From Novosphingobium sp. B 225 (lineage in GTDB: Bacteria; Pseudomonadota; Alphaproteobacteria; Sphingomonadales; Sphingomonadaceae): DNA of 64,000 nucleotides. A program made the position numbers and the translations under genes. The stretch lies in the NCBI RefSeq assembly GCF_002198665.1, contig NZ_MWLM01000064.1:239832-303831 (forward strand), in the 5' to 3' direction. The notes below the pieces were generated by a model. The model searched no databases. It had not been told where the DNA came from and was given only the letters and a program-made list of their open reading frames with translations. Below, piece after piece: positions 52,071 to 61,216 of this stretch; the stretch's first letter is position 1; each line of letters begins with the position of its first letter.

Positions 52071-53137
52071 GCTGGCTTGATCGCGGTATGACGGCCAATT
52101 TCCAGTCCTGGTTTGGCTGGTCGCACGAAGTTGCCTGGGCTTCGGCAACCATCCTCGGCATCCTGCTGATCGCGTTGCCGCTGATGCTCAGCGTGGCGAT
52201 GATCATCTATGCCGATCGCAAGATCTGGGCGGCGATGGCGCTGCGGCGCGGGCCGAACGTGGTTGGGCCGCTTGGGCTGCTGCAGTCGTTCGCCGACGGG
52301 CTGAAGGTGTTCCTGCAGGAAACCATCATTCCCAGCGCGTCGAACAAGGCGCTGTTCCTGCTCGCGCCGATCATCACCTTTACCGTCGCGTTGATGGCCT
52401 GGGCGGTGATCCCGTTCAATTCGGGCGCGATCCTGGCCGATATCAATGTCGGGCTGCTCTATGTCCTCGCGGTCAGTTCGCTCGGCGTTTACGGCACGGT
52501 GATCGCGGGCTGGTCGTCGAATTCGAAGTACCCGTTCTTCTCGGCCATGCGCGCTTCGGCGCAGATGATCTCCTACGAAGTGTCGATCGGGTTCATCCTG
52601 ATCTGCGTGGTGCTGTGGGCCGGCACGTTCAACATGAACGGCATCGTCATGGCGCAAAAGGGCCACGTGTTCGGCCTGATCAACGGCTTCGTCGCCAATC
52701 CGCTGCTGTTCCCGATGTGGGTGATGTTCCTGATTTCGGGCATGGCCGAAACTCAGCGTGCGCCGTTCGACCTGACCGAAGCGGAAAGCGAATTGGTCGC
52801 CGGGTATCAGACCGAATACTCCTCGATGAGCTTCGCGCTCTACTGGCTGGGTGAGTACGCGAACGTCCTGCTGATGTGCGCGCTCAACGCCGTGCTGTTC
52901 TGGGGTGGCTACCTGCCGCCGCTGGACCTGCCGGTGCTCTATCTGGTGCCGGGCTGGATCTGGCTGTTCGGCAAGATCCTGTTCTTCTTCTTCGTGTTCT
53001 CGTGGGTCAAGGCCACGGTCCCGCGCTATCGCTATGACCAGCTGATGCGGCTGGGCTGGAAGGTCTTCCTCCCCGTTTCGCTGTTCTGGGTGTTCCTGGT
53101 CAGCGGTTACCTCATGTACACAGGACACTTCTCATGA
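52067..53137 (+). CDS. nuoH: NADH-quinone oxidoreductase subunit H
   Basis: 356 residues from ATG 52067. Eight or nine membrane helices. The quinone-channel loops are conserved: [20 protein letters not shown] near 45-64, [11 protein letters not shown] near 165-175 and [20 protein letters not shown] near 233-252. It forms the base of the quinone cavity in the membrane arm. Its stop overlaps the nuoI start (ATGA 53134-53137). Confidence 0.97.
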   Translation: MSWLDRGMTANFQSWFGWSHEVAWASATILGILLIALPLMLSVAMIIYADRKIWAAMALRRGPNVVGPLGLLQSFADGLKVFLQETIIPSASNKALFLLAPIITFTVALMAWAVIPFNSGAILADINVGLLYVLAVSSLGVYGTVIAGWSSNSKYPFFSAMRASAQMISYEVSIGFILICVVLWAGTFNMNGIVMAQKGHVFGLINGFVANPLLFPMWVMFLISGMAETQRAPFDLTEAESELVAGYQTEYSSMSFALYWLGEYANVLLMCALNAVLFWGGYLPPLDLPVLYLVPGWIWLFGKILFFFFVFSWVKATVPRYRYDQLMRLGWKVFLPVSLFWVFLVSGYLMYTGHFS

Positions 53138-53619
53138 GCGTCGCACAGCTCATCAAGAGCTTCACCCTGTGGGAGTTCGTGAAGGCGCATTGGCTGACCT
53201 TGAAGTATTTCTTCAAGCCCAAGGCGACGATCAACTATCCCTTCGAGAAGAACCCGCTTTCGCCGCGTTTCCGCGGTGAGCATGCGCTGCGCCGGTATCC
53301 CAACGGCGAGGAACGCTGCATTGCCTGCAAGCTGTGCGAGGCGACTTGCCCGGCGCAGGCGATCACGATCGAAGCCGAACCGCGTGAGGACGGCAGCCGC
53401 CGCACCACGCGGTACGACATCGACATGACCAAATGCATCTTCTGCGGCTTTTGCCAGGAAGCCTGCCCGGTCGATGCCATCGTCGAAGGGCCGAACTTCG
53501 AATATGCGACCGAGACGCACGAAGAACTGCTTTACGACAAGGCCAAACTGCTGGCGAACGGGGACAAGTGGGAGCGGGCAATCGCCGCGAACCTTGAAGC
53601 CGATGCGCCGTATCGATAG
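53134..53619 (+). CDS. nuoI: NADH-quinone oxidoreductase subunit I
   Basis: 161 residues from ATG 53134. It carries two [4Fe-4S] ferredoxin motifs, [16 protein letters not shown] near 63-78 and [16 protein letters not shown] near 102-117, for clusters N6a and N6b. It conducts electrons from NuoG towards NuoB. The stop is TAG 53617-53619, without a direct overlap. The next open frame begins 10 bases on, after an AGGGGG ribosome site. Confidence 0.97.
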   Translation: MSVAQLIKSFTLWEFVKAHWLTLKYFFKPKATINYPFEKNPLSPRFRGEHALRRYPNGEERCIACKLCEATCPAQAITIEAEPREDGSRRTTRYDIDMTKCIFCGFCQEACPVDAIVEGPNFEYATETHEELLYDKAKLLANGDKWERAIAANLEADAPYR

Positions 53620-53629
53620 GGGGCCCGCG

Positions 53630-53752
53630 ATGAACCTTCTCCCTATGTCCGTTCGTGTCGAGCGTAGTCGAGACACCACCCACAGCGCCAGCGTGTCTCG
53701 ACTTCGCTCGACACGAACGGGACCGGGTGAGTTTTTGGTAAGGTCGGCGTGA
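53630..53752 (+). CDS. Bridging mini-ORF across repeat copy C, nuoI to nuoJ (40 aa)
   Basis: ATG 53630 lies 7 bases after AGGGGG, just past the nuoI stop, and looks like the original nuoJ ribosome site. The frame reads [20 protein letters not shown] onward through the repeat and stops at TGA 53750-53752, overlapping the nuoJ start (TGATG). A second in-frame TGA follows at once. As at nuoB/C and nuoG/H, the inserted DNA leaves a translatable path to the next gene. Confidence 0.45.
   Translation: MNLLPMSVRVERSRDTTHSASVSRLRSTRTGPGEFLVRSA
53649..53720. repeat. Palindromic repeat element, family 1, copy C (nuoI/nuoJ)
   Basis: Bases 53649-53676 and 53693-53720 are 28-bp inverted repeats with one mismatch and a 16-base loop. 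The right arm is identical to that of the copy at nuoB/nuoC (45414-45441), and the left arm differs by one base. Two copies of one element in the same operon suggest a repeated, still recognisable family. Confidence 0.93.
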
Positions 53753-54369
53753 TGATCCAGGTTCTTGCCTTCTATCTGTTCGCCGCCCTGACGATTGCCG
53801 CCGGGGCCTTCACGATCCTGTCGCGCAACCCGGTTCATTCGGTGCTGTGGCTGATCGTGGCCTTCTTCAACGCCGCCGGGCTGATGGTGCTGTGCGGCGC
53901 GGAATTCATCGCGATGCTGCTGGTGATTGTCTATGTCGGCGCGGTCGCGGTGTTGTTCCTGTTCGTGGTGATGATGCTCGACATCGATTTCGCCACGCTG
54001 CGCGCCGGTTTCATCCGCAACATGCCCTTGGGGCTGGTGCTGGCCGTGGTGCTGCTGGCCGAGGTACTGATCGGCCTTGGCGCGCTGGGTGCGGGCGGAA
54101 TCAAGCTGGGCACGCCTGATGGCAGCGCCGCGCCGCTGGCCGGGGCAAGCAACATCGAGGCAATCGGGGCGCTGCTTTACAGCAAGTACCTGTTCCTGTT
54201 CGAAGCGGCCGGGCTGGTCCTGCTGGTGGCCATGGTCGGCGCGATTGTGCTGACCCACCGCCAGCGCAGCGGTGTGCGCGGCCAGAACGTGGCCAAGCAG
54301 AACGCGCGGCGTCCGGATGAGGCAACGTTCAATGCATCGCCCGAAGTGGGCAAGGGGGTCCAGCTGTGA
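53752..54369 (+). CDS. nuoJ: NADH-quinone oxidoreductase subunit J
   Basis: 205 residues from ATG 53752; the adjacent GTG 53749 would add one residue. Five membrane helices. The conserved ND6-like helix [20 protein letters not shown] (near 60-79) contains the pi-bulge region important for coupling. A polar C-tail follows the last helix. It belongs to the proton-translocating membrane arm. Its stop overlaps the nuoK start (GTGA 54366-54369). Confidence 0.95.
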   Translation: MIQVLAFYLFAALTIAAGAFTILSRNPVHSVLWLIVAFFNAAGLMVLCGAEFIAMLLVIVYVGAVAVLFLFVVMMLDIDFATLRAGFIRNMPLGLVLAVVLLAEVLIGLGALGAGGIKLGTPDGSAAPLAGASNIEAIGALLYSKYLFLFEAAGLVLLVAMVGAIVLTHRQRSGVRGQNVAKQNARRPDEATFNASPEVGKGVQL

Positions 54370-54671
54370 TCGGCATCGAACATTACGTCATCGTCAGCTC
54401 GGTGCTGTTCGTGCTGGGCGTGCTGGGGATCTTCCTCAACCGCAAGAACGTGATCGTCATCCTGATGGCGATCGAACTGATCCTGCTGGCGGTGAACCTC
54501 AACCTGGTCGCGTTCAGCAGCTTTTTGCATGACCTGACCGGTCAGATTTTCGCCATGTTCGTGCTGACTGTGGCGGCCGGTGAAGCCGCTGTGGGGCTGG
54601 CGATCCTGGTGATCTATTTCCGCGATCGCGGGACCATTGCGGTTGACGATGTCAACCAGATGAAGGGGTAA
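54366..54671 (+). CDS. nuoK: NADH-quinone oxidoreductase subunit K
   Basis: 101 residues from GTG 54366. Three helices with the conserved acidic residues in [21 protein letters not shown] (residue E near 36, shown by the core [13 protein letters not shown]) and in [15 protein letters not shown] near 68-82. It is an ND4L homologue of the membrane arm. Length is exactly the family norm. Confidence 0.96.
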   Translation: MIGIEHYVIVSSVLFVLGVLGIFLNRKNVIVILMAIELILLAVNLNLVAFSSFLHDLTGQIFAMFVLTVAAGEAAVGLAILVIYFRDRGTIAVDDVNQMKG

Positions 54672-54678
54672 GACAGTC

Positions 54679-56706
54679 GTGGATCCGATCCTCCTCATCG
54701 TGTTCCTGCCGCTGCTCGCGGCGGCGATCGCCGGGCTGGGCAACCGCGCGCTGGGCAATGTTCCGGCCAAGGCGGTGACCACGCTGGCGCTGTTCGCCGC
54801 TTGCGCGCTCAGCTGGCCGATTTTTATCAGCTTCGTTTCGGGCCACGCCGAACCACATGTGGTGCAGGTGCTGCACTGGGTCCGCTCGGGCAGCCTGTCG
54901 TTCGATTGGGCGCTGCGGGTTGATACCATGACCGCGGTGATGCTGGTGGTGGTGACGACCGTGTCGGCACTGGTCCACCTGTATAGCTGGGGCTACATGG
55001 ACGAAGACCCGGATCAGCCGCGGTTCTTCGCCTATCTCAGCCTGTTCACTTTCGCCATGCTGATGCTGGTGACCGCCGACAACCTGGTCCAGATGTTCTT
55101 CGGCTGGGAAGGGGTGGGGCTCGCCTCGTACCTGCTGATCGGGTTCTGGTTCCGCAAACCGAGCGCCAGCGCCGCCGCGATCAAGGCCTTCGTGGTCAAC
55201 CGCGTGGGCGATCTGGGCTTCATGCTGGGGATTTTCGGCACCTATCTGGTGTTCAACACCGTCTCGATCCCCGAAATCCTGGTCCGCGCGCCCAGCATGG
55301 CGGGTTCAACAATCCATTTCCTGGGCATGCAGTGGGATACGATGACGATCCTGTGCGTGCTGCTGTTCATCGGCGCGATGGGCAAGTCGGCGCAGCTGGG
55401 GCTCCACACCTGGTTGCCTGACGCGATGGAAGGGCCAACTCCGGTTTCCGCGCTGATCCACGCGGCGACCATGGTGACCGCGGGCGTGTTCATGGTTTGC
55501 CGCCTTTCACCGATGTTCGCAGTCAGCGAAACGGCGATGAACGTGGTGACCTATGTGGGCGCGGCAACGCTGTTCTTCGCGGCGACGATCGGCACGACGC
55601 AGTGGGATATAAAGCGGGTGATCGCCTATTCGACCTGTTCGCAGCTCGGCTATATGTTCGTCGCGGCAGGCGTTGGCGCACCGGGTGCGGCGATGTTCCA
55701 CCTGTTCACTCACGCCTTCTTCAAGGCGCTGCTGTTCCTGGGCGCGGGCAGTGTGATCCATGCCATGCACCATGAACAGGACATGCGGTACTATGGCGGT
55801 CTCGCCAGGAAGATCCCGCTGACCTATGCCGCGATGATGGCGGGCACGCTGGCAATCACCGGGCTGGGGATTGTCGATGTGTTCGGCTTTGCGGGCTTCT
55901 ATTCAAAGGATTCGATCCTCGAGGCTGCCTATGCCTCGGCCAGCGACAGCGGGCGGTTCGGGTTCTGGATGGGGATTACCGCCGCGTTGCTGACCAGCTT
56001 CTATTCGTGGCGGCTGATCTTCCTGACATTCCACGGCAAACCGCGCTGGGCGCAGAGCGAGCATGTGCAGCACGCCGTCCACGACGCGCACGGCCATGGG
56101 CATGACGATCACGGCCACGGCCACGCGCACCACGATGACGGCACTGCCGGCTATCACCCGCACGAAAGCCCGCTGCCAATGCTGATCCCGCTGGTAGTGC
56201 TGAGCCTTGGTGCGGTGTTTGCGGGCTGGGTCTTCAGCCACAGCTTCATCAGCGAAGGCGGCGGTGAATTCTGGAAGGGTTCGATCGCGTTCAGCGAAGA
56301 ACTGATCCACCACATGCACGCCGTACCGACCTGGGTGAAGTGGGCGCCTTTCGGTGTCATGGCGCTTGGGCTGTTCACTGCCTGGTATGCCTATATCCGC
56401 AACCCCAGGCTGCCTGCCGCGTTCGTCGAGCAGTTCGGTGTGGTCCACCAATTTGTGTTCAACAAATGGTACTTCGACGAGCTCTACAACTTCCTGTTCG
56501 TGCGTCCCGCTTTCTGGCTGGGGGACAAGTTCTGGAAGTGGGGCGACATCGGCCTGATTGACCGGTTTGGTCCCAACGGCGCAGCCTGGGTGGTTGCCCA
56601 GGGCAGCCGCGCGGCCAAGGTCGTGCAATCGGGTTATCTTTACAGCTATGCGCTGGTCATGCTGCTCGGCCTAACGGCGGCAATCAGCTGGGTGATGGTG
56701 CACTGA
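54679..56706 (+). CDS. nuoL: NADH-quinone oxidoreductase subunit L (with His-rich loop)
   Basis: 675 residues from GTG 54679 (MDPILLIVF). An ND5-type antiporter-like subunit with about 16 helices, conserved [17 protein letters not shown] near 139-155 and [20 protein letters not shown] near 236-255, and the lateral helix at the C-terminus. A His-rich loop near 464-495 ([19 protein letters not shown]) interrupts the usual inter-helix region. It pumps protons. Such His-rich loops may bind metal, but no role is known here. Confidence 0.95.
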   Translation: MDPILLIVFLPLLAAAIAGLGNRALGNVPAKAVTTLALFAACALSWPIFISFVSGHAEPHVVQVLHWVRSGSLSFDWALRVDTMTAVMLVVVTTVSALVHLYSWGYMDEDPDQPRFFAYLSLFTFAMLMLVTADNLVQMFFGWEGVGLASYLLIGFWFRKPSASAAAIKAFVVNRVGDLGFMLGIFGTYLVFNTVSIPEILVRAPSMAGSTIHFLGMQWDTMTILCVLLFIGAMGKSAQLGLHTWLPDAMEGPTPVSALIHAATMVTAGVFMVCRLSPMFAVSETAMNVVTYVGAATLFFAATIGTTQWDIKRVIAYSTCSQLGYMFVAAGVGAPGAAMFHLFTHAFFKALLFLGAGSVIHAMHHEQDMRYYGGLARKIPLTYAAMMAGTLAITGLGIVDVFGFAGFYSKDSILEAAYASASDSGRFGFWMGITAALLTSFYSWRLIFLTFHGKPRWAQSEHVQHAVHDAHGHGHDDHGHGHAHHDDGTAGYHPHESPLPMLIPLVVLSLGAVFAGWVFSHSFISEGGGEFWKGSIAFSEELIHHMHAVPTWVKWAPFGVMALGLFTAWYAYIRNPRLPAAFVEQFGVVHQFVFNKWYFDELYNFLFVRPAFWLGDKFWKWGDIGLIDRFGPNGAAWVVAQGSRAAKVVQSGYLYSYALVMLLGLTAAISWVMVH

Positions 56707-56707
56707 T

Positions 56708-58243
56708 ATGTTGAATCACATCCTCTCGCTGATGCTGCTGGTGCCCCTGCTGGGCGCGGCCATCTGTCTGTTCGTTGATGCCAAGGCGGCGCGCACGGTT
56801 GCGCTGGCGGCTACGCTGATCGATTTCGCGCTCGGGATCGTGCTGTGGAACCAGTATGAAGTGGGCGGCCCGCGCTGGCAGTTTCAGGAAAGCGCGGAAC
56901 TGTTCGCGGGCTTTTCGTGGAAGCTGGGGATCGATGGCATCGCGCTGATGCTGATCGAGCTGTCGGTGTTCCTGATGCCGATCTGCATCCTTGCCAGTGC
57001 CTCGATCAAAAAGCGTGTGGGCGAATACATGGCGGCGTTCCTGCTGATGGAAACGCTGATGATCGGTGTGTTTTCGGCGCAGGACCTGTACCTGTTCTAC
57101 ATCATGTTCGAAGCTGGCCTGATCCCGATGTACCTGATCATCGGCATCTGGGGCGGCGCGGACCGGATCTACGCCAGCTACAAATTTTTCCTCTACACCC
57201 TGCTCGGTTCGGTGCTGATGCTGATCGCGATGCTGTGGATGGTGCATGAAGCCGGGACGACCGACATCCCGACCCTGATGGAATACAATTTCCCGGTCGA
57301 AGCGCAGAAATGGCTGTGGCTCGCCTTCTTCGCCAGCTTTGCGGTGAAGATGCCGATGTGGCCGGTCCACACCTGGCTGCCCGATGCCCACGTGCAGGCA
57401 CCCACGGCAGGTTCGGTGATTCTGGCGGGGGTGCTGCTGAAGATGGGCGGTTATGGCTTCATCCGCTTCAGCCTGCCGATGTTTCCTGAGGCAAGCGCGC
57501 ACTTCGCCTGGCTGGTGTTCGCGCTGTCGATGATTGCGGTGGTGGTCACTTCGCTGATCGCGCTGGTCCAGCACGACATGAAGAAACTGATCGCCTATTC
57601 CTCGGTCGCGCATATGGCGATCGTTACGGTCGGCCTGTTCGCGTTCAACGTGCAGGGCCTTGAAGGCTCGATGATCGTGATGCTCAGCCACGGGCTGGTC
57701 TCGGGCGCGCTGTTCCTGTGCGTGGGCGTGATTTACGACCGGCTGCACACGCGTGAGATCGATCGCTACGGCGGCCTGTCGATCAACATGCCCAAGTATG
57801 CGCTGCTGTTCATGCTGTTCACCATGGCTTCGGTCGGCCTGCCCGGCACCAGTGGATTCGTGGGCGAATTCCTCAGCCTGGCGGGCATTTACCAGGTATC
57901 GAGCTGGGTGGCATTCGTCGCTGGCACCGGGGTGATCCTGGGCGCGGCCTATATGCTTTACCTCTATCGCCGCGTCGCGTTTGGAGAGCAAAAGAACGCC
58001 GATGCCGCCGCCATGACTGATCTGTCTGCGCGTGAAGTGCTGATGCTCGCGCCGATTGCAGCGGTAGTGCTGTGGATGGGCGTCTATCCTGAAAGCTTTC
58101 TCGCCCCGATGCGCCAGGACATTGCCACGCTCGATGCGCGGCTGTCGCAGGCCAAGCCTGAAGGCGATGCAAAATTGACGGCGGGCAAGCCCAAGGCTGC
58201 CGCCGCCCATGAAGAACCTGCGCAACATGGGGGGGCGCACTGA
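56708..58243 (+). CDS. nuoM: NADH-quinone oxidoreductase subunit M
   Basis: 511 residues from ATG 56708, one base after the nuoL stop. ND4-type antiporter-like subunit with about 14 helices. Conserved features are EAGLIPMYLIIGIWGG near 137-152, VKMPMWPVHTWLPDAHVQAPT near 214-234 and the LIALVQHDMKKLIAYSS block near 285. The C-terminal tail (about 470-511) is polar. Its TGA overlaps the nuoN start (TGATG). Confidence 0.96.
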   Translation: MLNHILSLMLLVPLLGAAICLFVDAKAARTVALAATLIDFALGIVLWNQYEVGGPRWQFQESAELFAGFSWKLGIDGIALMLIELSVFLMPICILASASIKKRVGEYMAAFLLMETLMIGVFSAQDLYLFYIMFEAGLIPMYLIIGIWGGADRIYASYKFFLYTLLGSVLMLIAMLWMVHEAGTTDIPTLMEYNFPVEAQKWLWLAFFASFAVKMPMWPVHTWLPDAHVQAPTAGSVILAGVLLKMGGYGFIRFSLPMFPEASAHFAWLVFALSMIAVVVTSLIALVQHDMKKLIAYSSVAHMAIVTVGLFAFNVQGLEGSMIVMLSHGLVSGALFLCVGVIYDRLHTREIDRYGGLSINMPKYALLFMLFTMASVGLPGTSGFVGEFLSLAGIYQVSSWVAFVAGTGVILGAAYMLYLYRRVAFGEQKNADAAAMTDLSAREVLMLAPIAAVVLWMGVYPESFLAPMRQDIATLDARLSQAKPEGDAKLTAGKPKAAAAHEEPAQHGGAH

Positions 58244-59709
58244 TGGATTGGTCCCATTCCCTGCGCCTCGTTGCGCCTGAAGAACTGCTGAGTGTGGCCA
58301 GCCTGGTGCTGCTGCTTGGCGCGGCCTGGGCCAGGTGCGCCCGCGATGCCCGGGCGATTACCTGGCTCGCGGTTGCCACTCTGGCGGCTTGCGCCGTGAT
58401 GGTGGCACCAACTGCATTTACTGCGGCGCGTGGGCCGGAAGTGCTGGCTTTTGGCGGGCTGTTCGCGGCAGATGCCTTTGCGGCTTATGCCAAGTTGCTG
58501 ATCTATGCCGCGGCGGGTGCATCGCTGCTGGTCGCCCCGGCCTTTTTTGAAAAGCTGCGCGCCTACCGGCCGGAATATCCGGTGCTGGTGCTGTTGGCGG
58601 TTGCGGGCATGGGCATCATGGTTTCGGCCACCAACCTGCTAACGTTGTACATCGGCTTGGAGCTAAATTCGCTGGCCGCCTATGTCCTCGCCGCGTTCCT
58701 CAAGGACGATGATCGGTCGGCCGAAGCGGGCCTCAAATACTTTGTGCTCGGGGCGCTCGCCAGCGGGATACTGCTGTTCGGGATGAGCCTGACCTATGGT
58801 TTCACCGGCACCACCAGTTTCACCGGAATTGCAGCCGCGCTGCAAGGCGGGGTTTCAACCGGGGCGCTGTTTGGCGTAACCTTCGTGATGGCGGGTCTGG
58901 CCTTCAAGATCAGCGCCGTGCCGTTCCACATGTGGACGCCAGACGTCTATGAAGGCGCACCGACCCCGGTTACCCTGTTCTTCGCCTCTGCCCCCAAAGT
59001 GGCGGCGCTGGCGCTGACCATGCGGGTCACGCTTGATGCCTTTGGATCGCAGGTTGCGGCGTGGCAGCAGATCGTGATCGTCGCCGCGCTGGCTTCGATC
59101 GTGGTCGGCGCGCTGGGCGCGATCGGGCAGACCAATATCAAGCGGCTGCTGGCCTATTCCTCGATCAACAACGTCGGCTTCCTGCTGATTGGCCTGGCTG
59201 CCGCAACCCCGGCGGGTGCGGCGGGCATGCTGGTTTACCTGGCGATCTATGTCGCAATGACGGTGGGCGGTTTCGTTGCCGTGCTGATGCTGAAAGATGC
59301 GGCGGGCAATCAGGTTGAGCAGATCGCCGACATTGCCGGACTGTCCAGCCACCGCAAGGTCCTGTCTGCATGTCTTGCCATGATCATGTTCAGCCTTGCC
59401 GGGATCCCTCCGCTGTTCGGTTTCTGGGGCAAATTCGTGGTGTTCCAGGCTGCGGTCGATGCGGGGCTGCTTCCGCTCGCAGTGATCGGCATTGCCGCCA
59501 GCGTGATCGGTGCGTTCTATTACCTCAAGGTGGTCAAGGTGATGTACTTTGACGAACCGGTGATGAAGGTGACCGGGCAGAGCAACTGGATCCATCAGGC
59601 CCTGCTCGCCGCGTCGGCGCTGTTCATCTCGCCGGCGGGCTACCTGCTGACGAAGTGTCTGGGCGGACTGGCGGCTGCGGCTGTTGCTGCGCTGTTACAC
59701 GCCGCTTGA
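58243..59709 (+). CDS. nuoN: NADH-quinone oxidoreductase subunit N
   Basis: 488 residues from ATG 58243. ND2-type antiporter-like subunit with about 14 helices. Conserved features are IGLELNSLAAYVLAAFLKDD near 136-155, FKISAVPFHMWTPDVYEGAPTP at about 221-242 and NIKRLLAYSSINNVGFLLIG near 299-318. It is the last complex I gene. Its stop overlaps a TTG start of birA (TTGA 59706-59709), so biotin ligase is translationally attached to the operon. Confidence 0.96.
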   Translation: MDWSHSLRLVAPEELLSVASLVLLLGAAWARCARDARAITWLAVATLAACAVMVAPTAFTAARGPEVLAFGGLFAADAFAAYAKLLIYAAAGASLLVAPAFFEKLRAYRPEYPVLVLLAVAGMGIMVSATNLLTLYIGLELNSLAAYVLAAFLKDDDRSAEAGLKYFVLGALASGILLFGMSLTYGFTGTTSFTGIAAALQGGVSTGALFGVTFVMAGLAFKISAVPFHMWTPDVYEGAPTPVTLFFASAPKVAALALTMRVTLDAFGSQVAAWQQIVIVAALASIVVGALGAIGQTNIKRLLAYSSINNVGFLLIGLAAATPAGAAGMLVYLAIYVAMTVGGFVAVLMLKDAAGNQVEQIADIAGLSSHRKVLSACLAMIMFSLAGIPPLFGFWGKFVVFQAAVDAGLLPLAVIGIAASVIGAFYYLKVVKVMYFDEPVMKVTGQSNWIHQALLAASALFISPAGYLLTKCLGGLAAAAVAALLHAA

Positions 59710-60425
59710 TCCAATACGTCGCCGCAACCGGATCGACCAATGCCGACCTGGCCGCCCGCGCGGCTGCCAGAGAGGCCTTGCGCGAAGGCGACTGGCTGGT
59801 TGCAGATCGCCAGAGCGCCGGGCGAGGACGGCAAGGTCGCGCCTGGTTTGACAGTTCGGGCAATTTCATGGGTTCGACCTGGGTAGAGCGCTGCGCGGGC
59901 GATCCGATGCCCGGAACGCTGGCTCTGGTCGCGGGTCTCGCGGTTTTTGAGGCGGTCACACCGCTGATTCCTCCGCCACAGCGCGCTATGCTGAAATGGC
60001 CCAACGATGTGCTGGTTGGCGGGGCCAAGCTCTGCGGAATTCTGCTCGAAGGCACGGGGCAGGGCGTGGTAGTCGGGATCGGGGTCAACCTTGCCCGGGC
60101 GCCGCAAGTCGAAGGGCGAGAGACGACCGCACTGTCCGCCTATGGTCCCGCGCCCGATCGCGATGCGTTTGCCGCAGTGCTGGCCCGTCAGTTCGAACTG
60201 GAACTGGAACGCTGGCGCACGTTCGGGCTTGAACCACTGGTGCGGCGCTGGACGGCTGCCGGCCATCCCGAAGGCACGCCGCTGCAGGTTGGAGAGCCCG
60301 GGGATGAACCGCTGCGGGGCACATTTGCCGGGCTAGCATCAGATGGGGCCTTGCAACTGCGCCTGACTGACGGCACCACCCTTGCCATCCACGCAGGCGA
60401 AGTCCGCCTCGCTGCTGATAATTGA
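59706..60425 (+). CDS. birA: Biotin-[acetyl-CoA-carboxylase] ligase
   Basis: 239 residues from TTG 59706 ([20 protein letters not shown]). An in-frame upstream extension overlaps nuoN and is rejected. The ligase motif GRGRQGRAW lies near 39-47, with [19 protein letters not shown] near 97-115 and [10 protein letters not shown] near 124. There is no N-terminal DNA-binding domain, so it is a ligase-only BirA. It biotinylates carboxyl carriers. The nuoN-birA order is conserved in related alphaproteobacteria (memory). Confidence 0.92.
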   Translation: MIQYVAATGSTNADLAARAAAREALREGDWLVADRQSAGRGRQGRAWFDSSGNFMGSTWVERCAGDPMPGTLALVAGLAVFEAVTPLIPPPQRAMLKWPNDVLVGGAKLCGILLEGTGQGVVVGIGVNLARAPQVEGRETTALSAYGPAPDRDAFAAVLARQFELELERWRTFGLEPLVRRWTAAGHPEGTPLQVGEPGDEPLRGTFAGLASDGALQLRLTDGTTLAIHAGEVRLAADN

Positions 60426-60435
60426 GGATCACACC

Positions 60436-61215
60436 ATGCTGCTCGCCGTCGATGTGGGGAACACCAACGTCGTCTTCGCGCTGTTCGAAGGCCGCACGAT
60501 CAAGGCGCGCTGGCGGATCGCCACCGATCCGCGTCGCACCGGCGATGAATACGCCGTGTGGCTGATGCAGTTGCTCGAAATCGAAGGCTTCAGCCGCGAC
60601 GTGGTGGACCAGATCATCATTTCCACCGTCGTCCCGCGCGCGCTGCACAATCTGGAAGTGCTGGCGGACAAATATTTCAAGGTGCCTGCCTTGGTCGCGG
60701 GGATCGCTCCGGTCGACTACGGCATGGAAATTGACGTGGACGAGCCGCGCTCGCTGGGTGCGGACCGCGCGGTCAATGCGATTGCAGCTCATGCCAAGTA
60801 TCCGGGCGACCTGATCGTGGTCGATTTCGGCACGGCCACTACCTTTGACGTGATCGATTTCAACGGTGCCTACAAAGGCGGATCGATTGCCCCAGGGCTC
60901 AACCTCTCGCTCGACGCGCTGGTCGGCAACACTGCCAAGCTGCCCCGCATCGCGATTGAAAGTCCGCGTACCGACAGCGTGATTGGCCGCAACACCGAAG
61001 ATCAGATGCTGATCGGGGTATTTTGGGGCTATGTTGCGATGATGGAAGGCCTGATCGCGCGGATGCGGGCCGAGATCGGCCGCCCGGCCAAAGTGATCGC
61101 CACCGGCGGACTTGCCATTCTGTTCCAGAAGCACACCAGCCTGTTCGACGCGGTTGATGCCGATTTGACGCTGGAAGGGATGGCTATCCTGGCGGAGAAG
61201 GCCCACAGGGCCTGA
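60436..61215 (+). CDS. coaX: Type III pantothenate kinase
   Basis: 259 residues from ATG 60436 ([17 protein letters not shown]). The ATP-binding DVGNTN motif is near 5-10, the pantothenate motif [12 protein letters not shown] near 103-114 and the phosphate motif [15 protein letters not shown] near 126-140. It performs the first step of coenzyme A synthesis. It needs a monovalent cation and resists CoA feedback (family knowledge). RNase J begins one base after its stop. Confidence 0.96.
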   Translation: MLLAVDVGNTNVVFALFEGRTIKARWRIATDPRRTGDEYAVWLMQLLEIEGFSRDVVDQIIISTVVPRALHNLEVLADKYFKVPALVAGIAPVDYGMEIDVDEPRSLGADRAVNAIAAHAKYPGDLIVVDFGTATTFDVIDFNGAYKGGSIAPGLNLSLDALVGNTAKLPRIAIESPRTDSVIGRNTEDQMLIGVFWGYVAMMEGLIARMRAEIGRPAKVIATGGLAILFQKHTSLFDAVDADLTLEGMAILAEKAHRA

Positions 61216-61216
61216 C

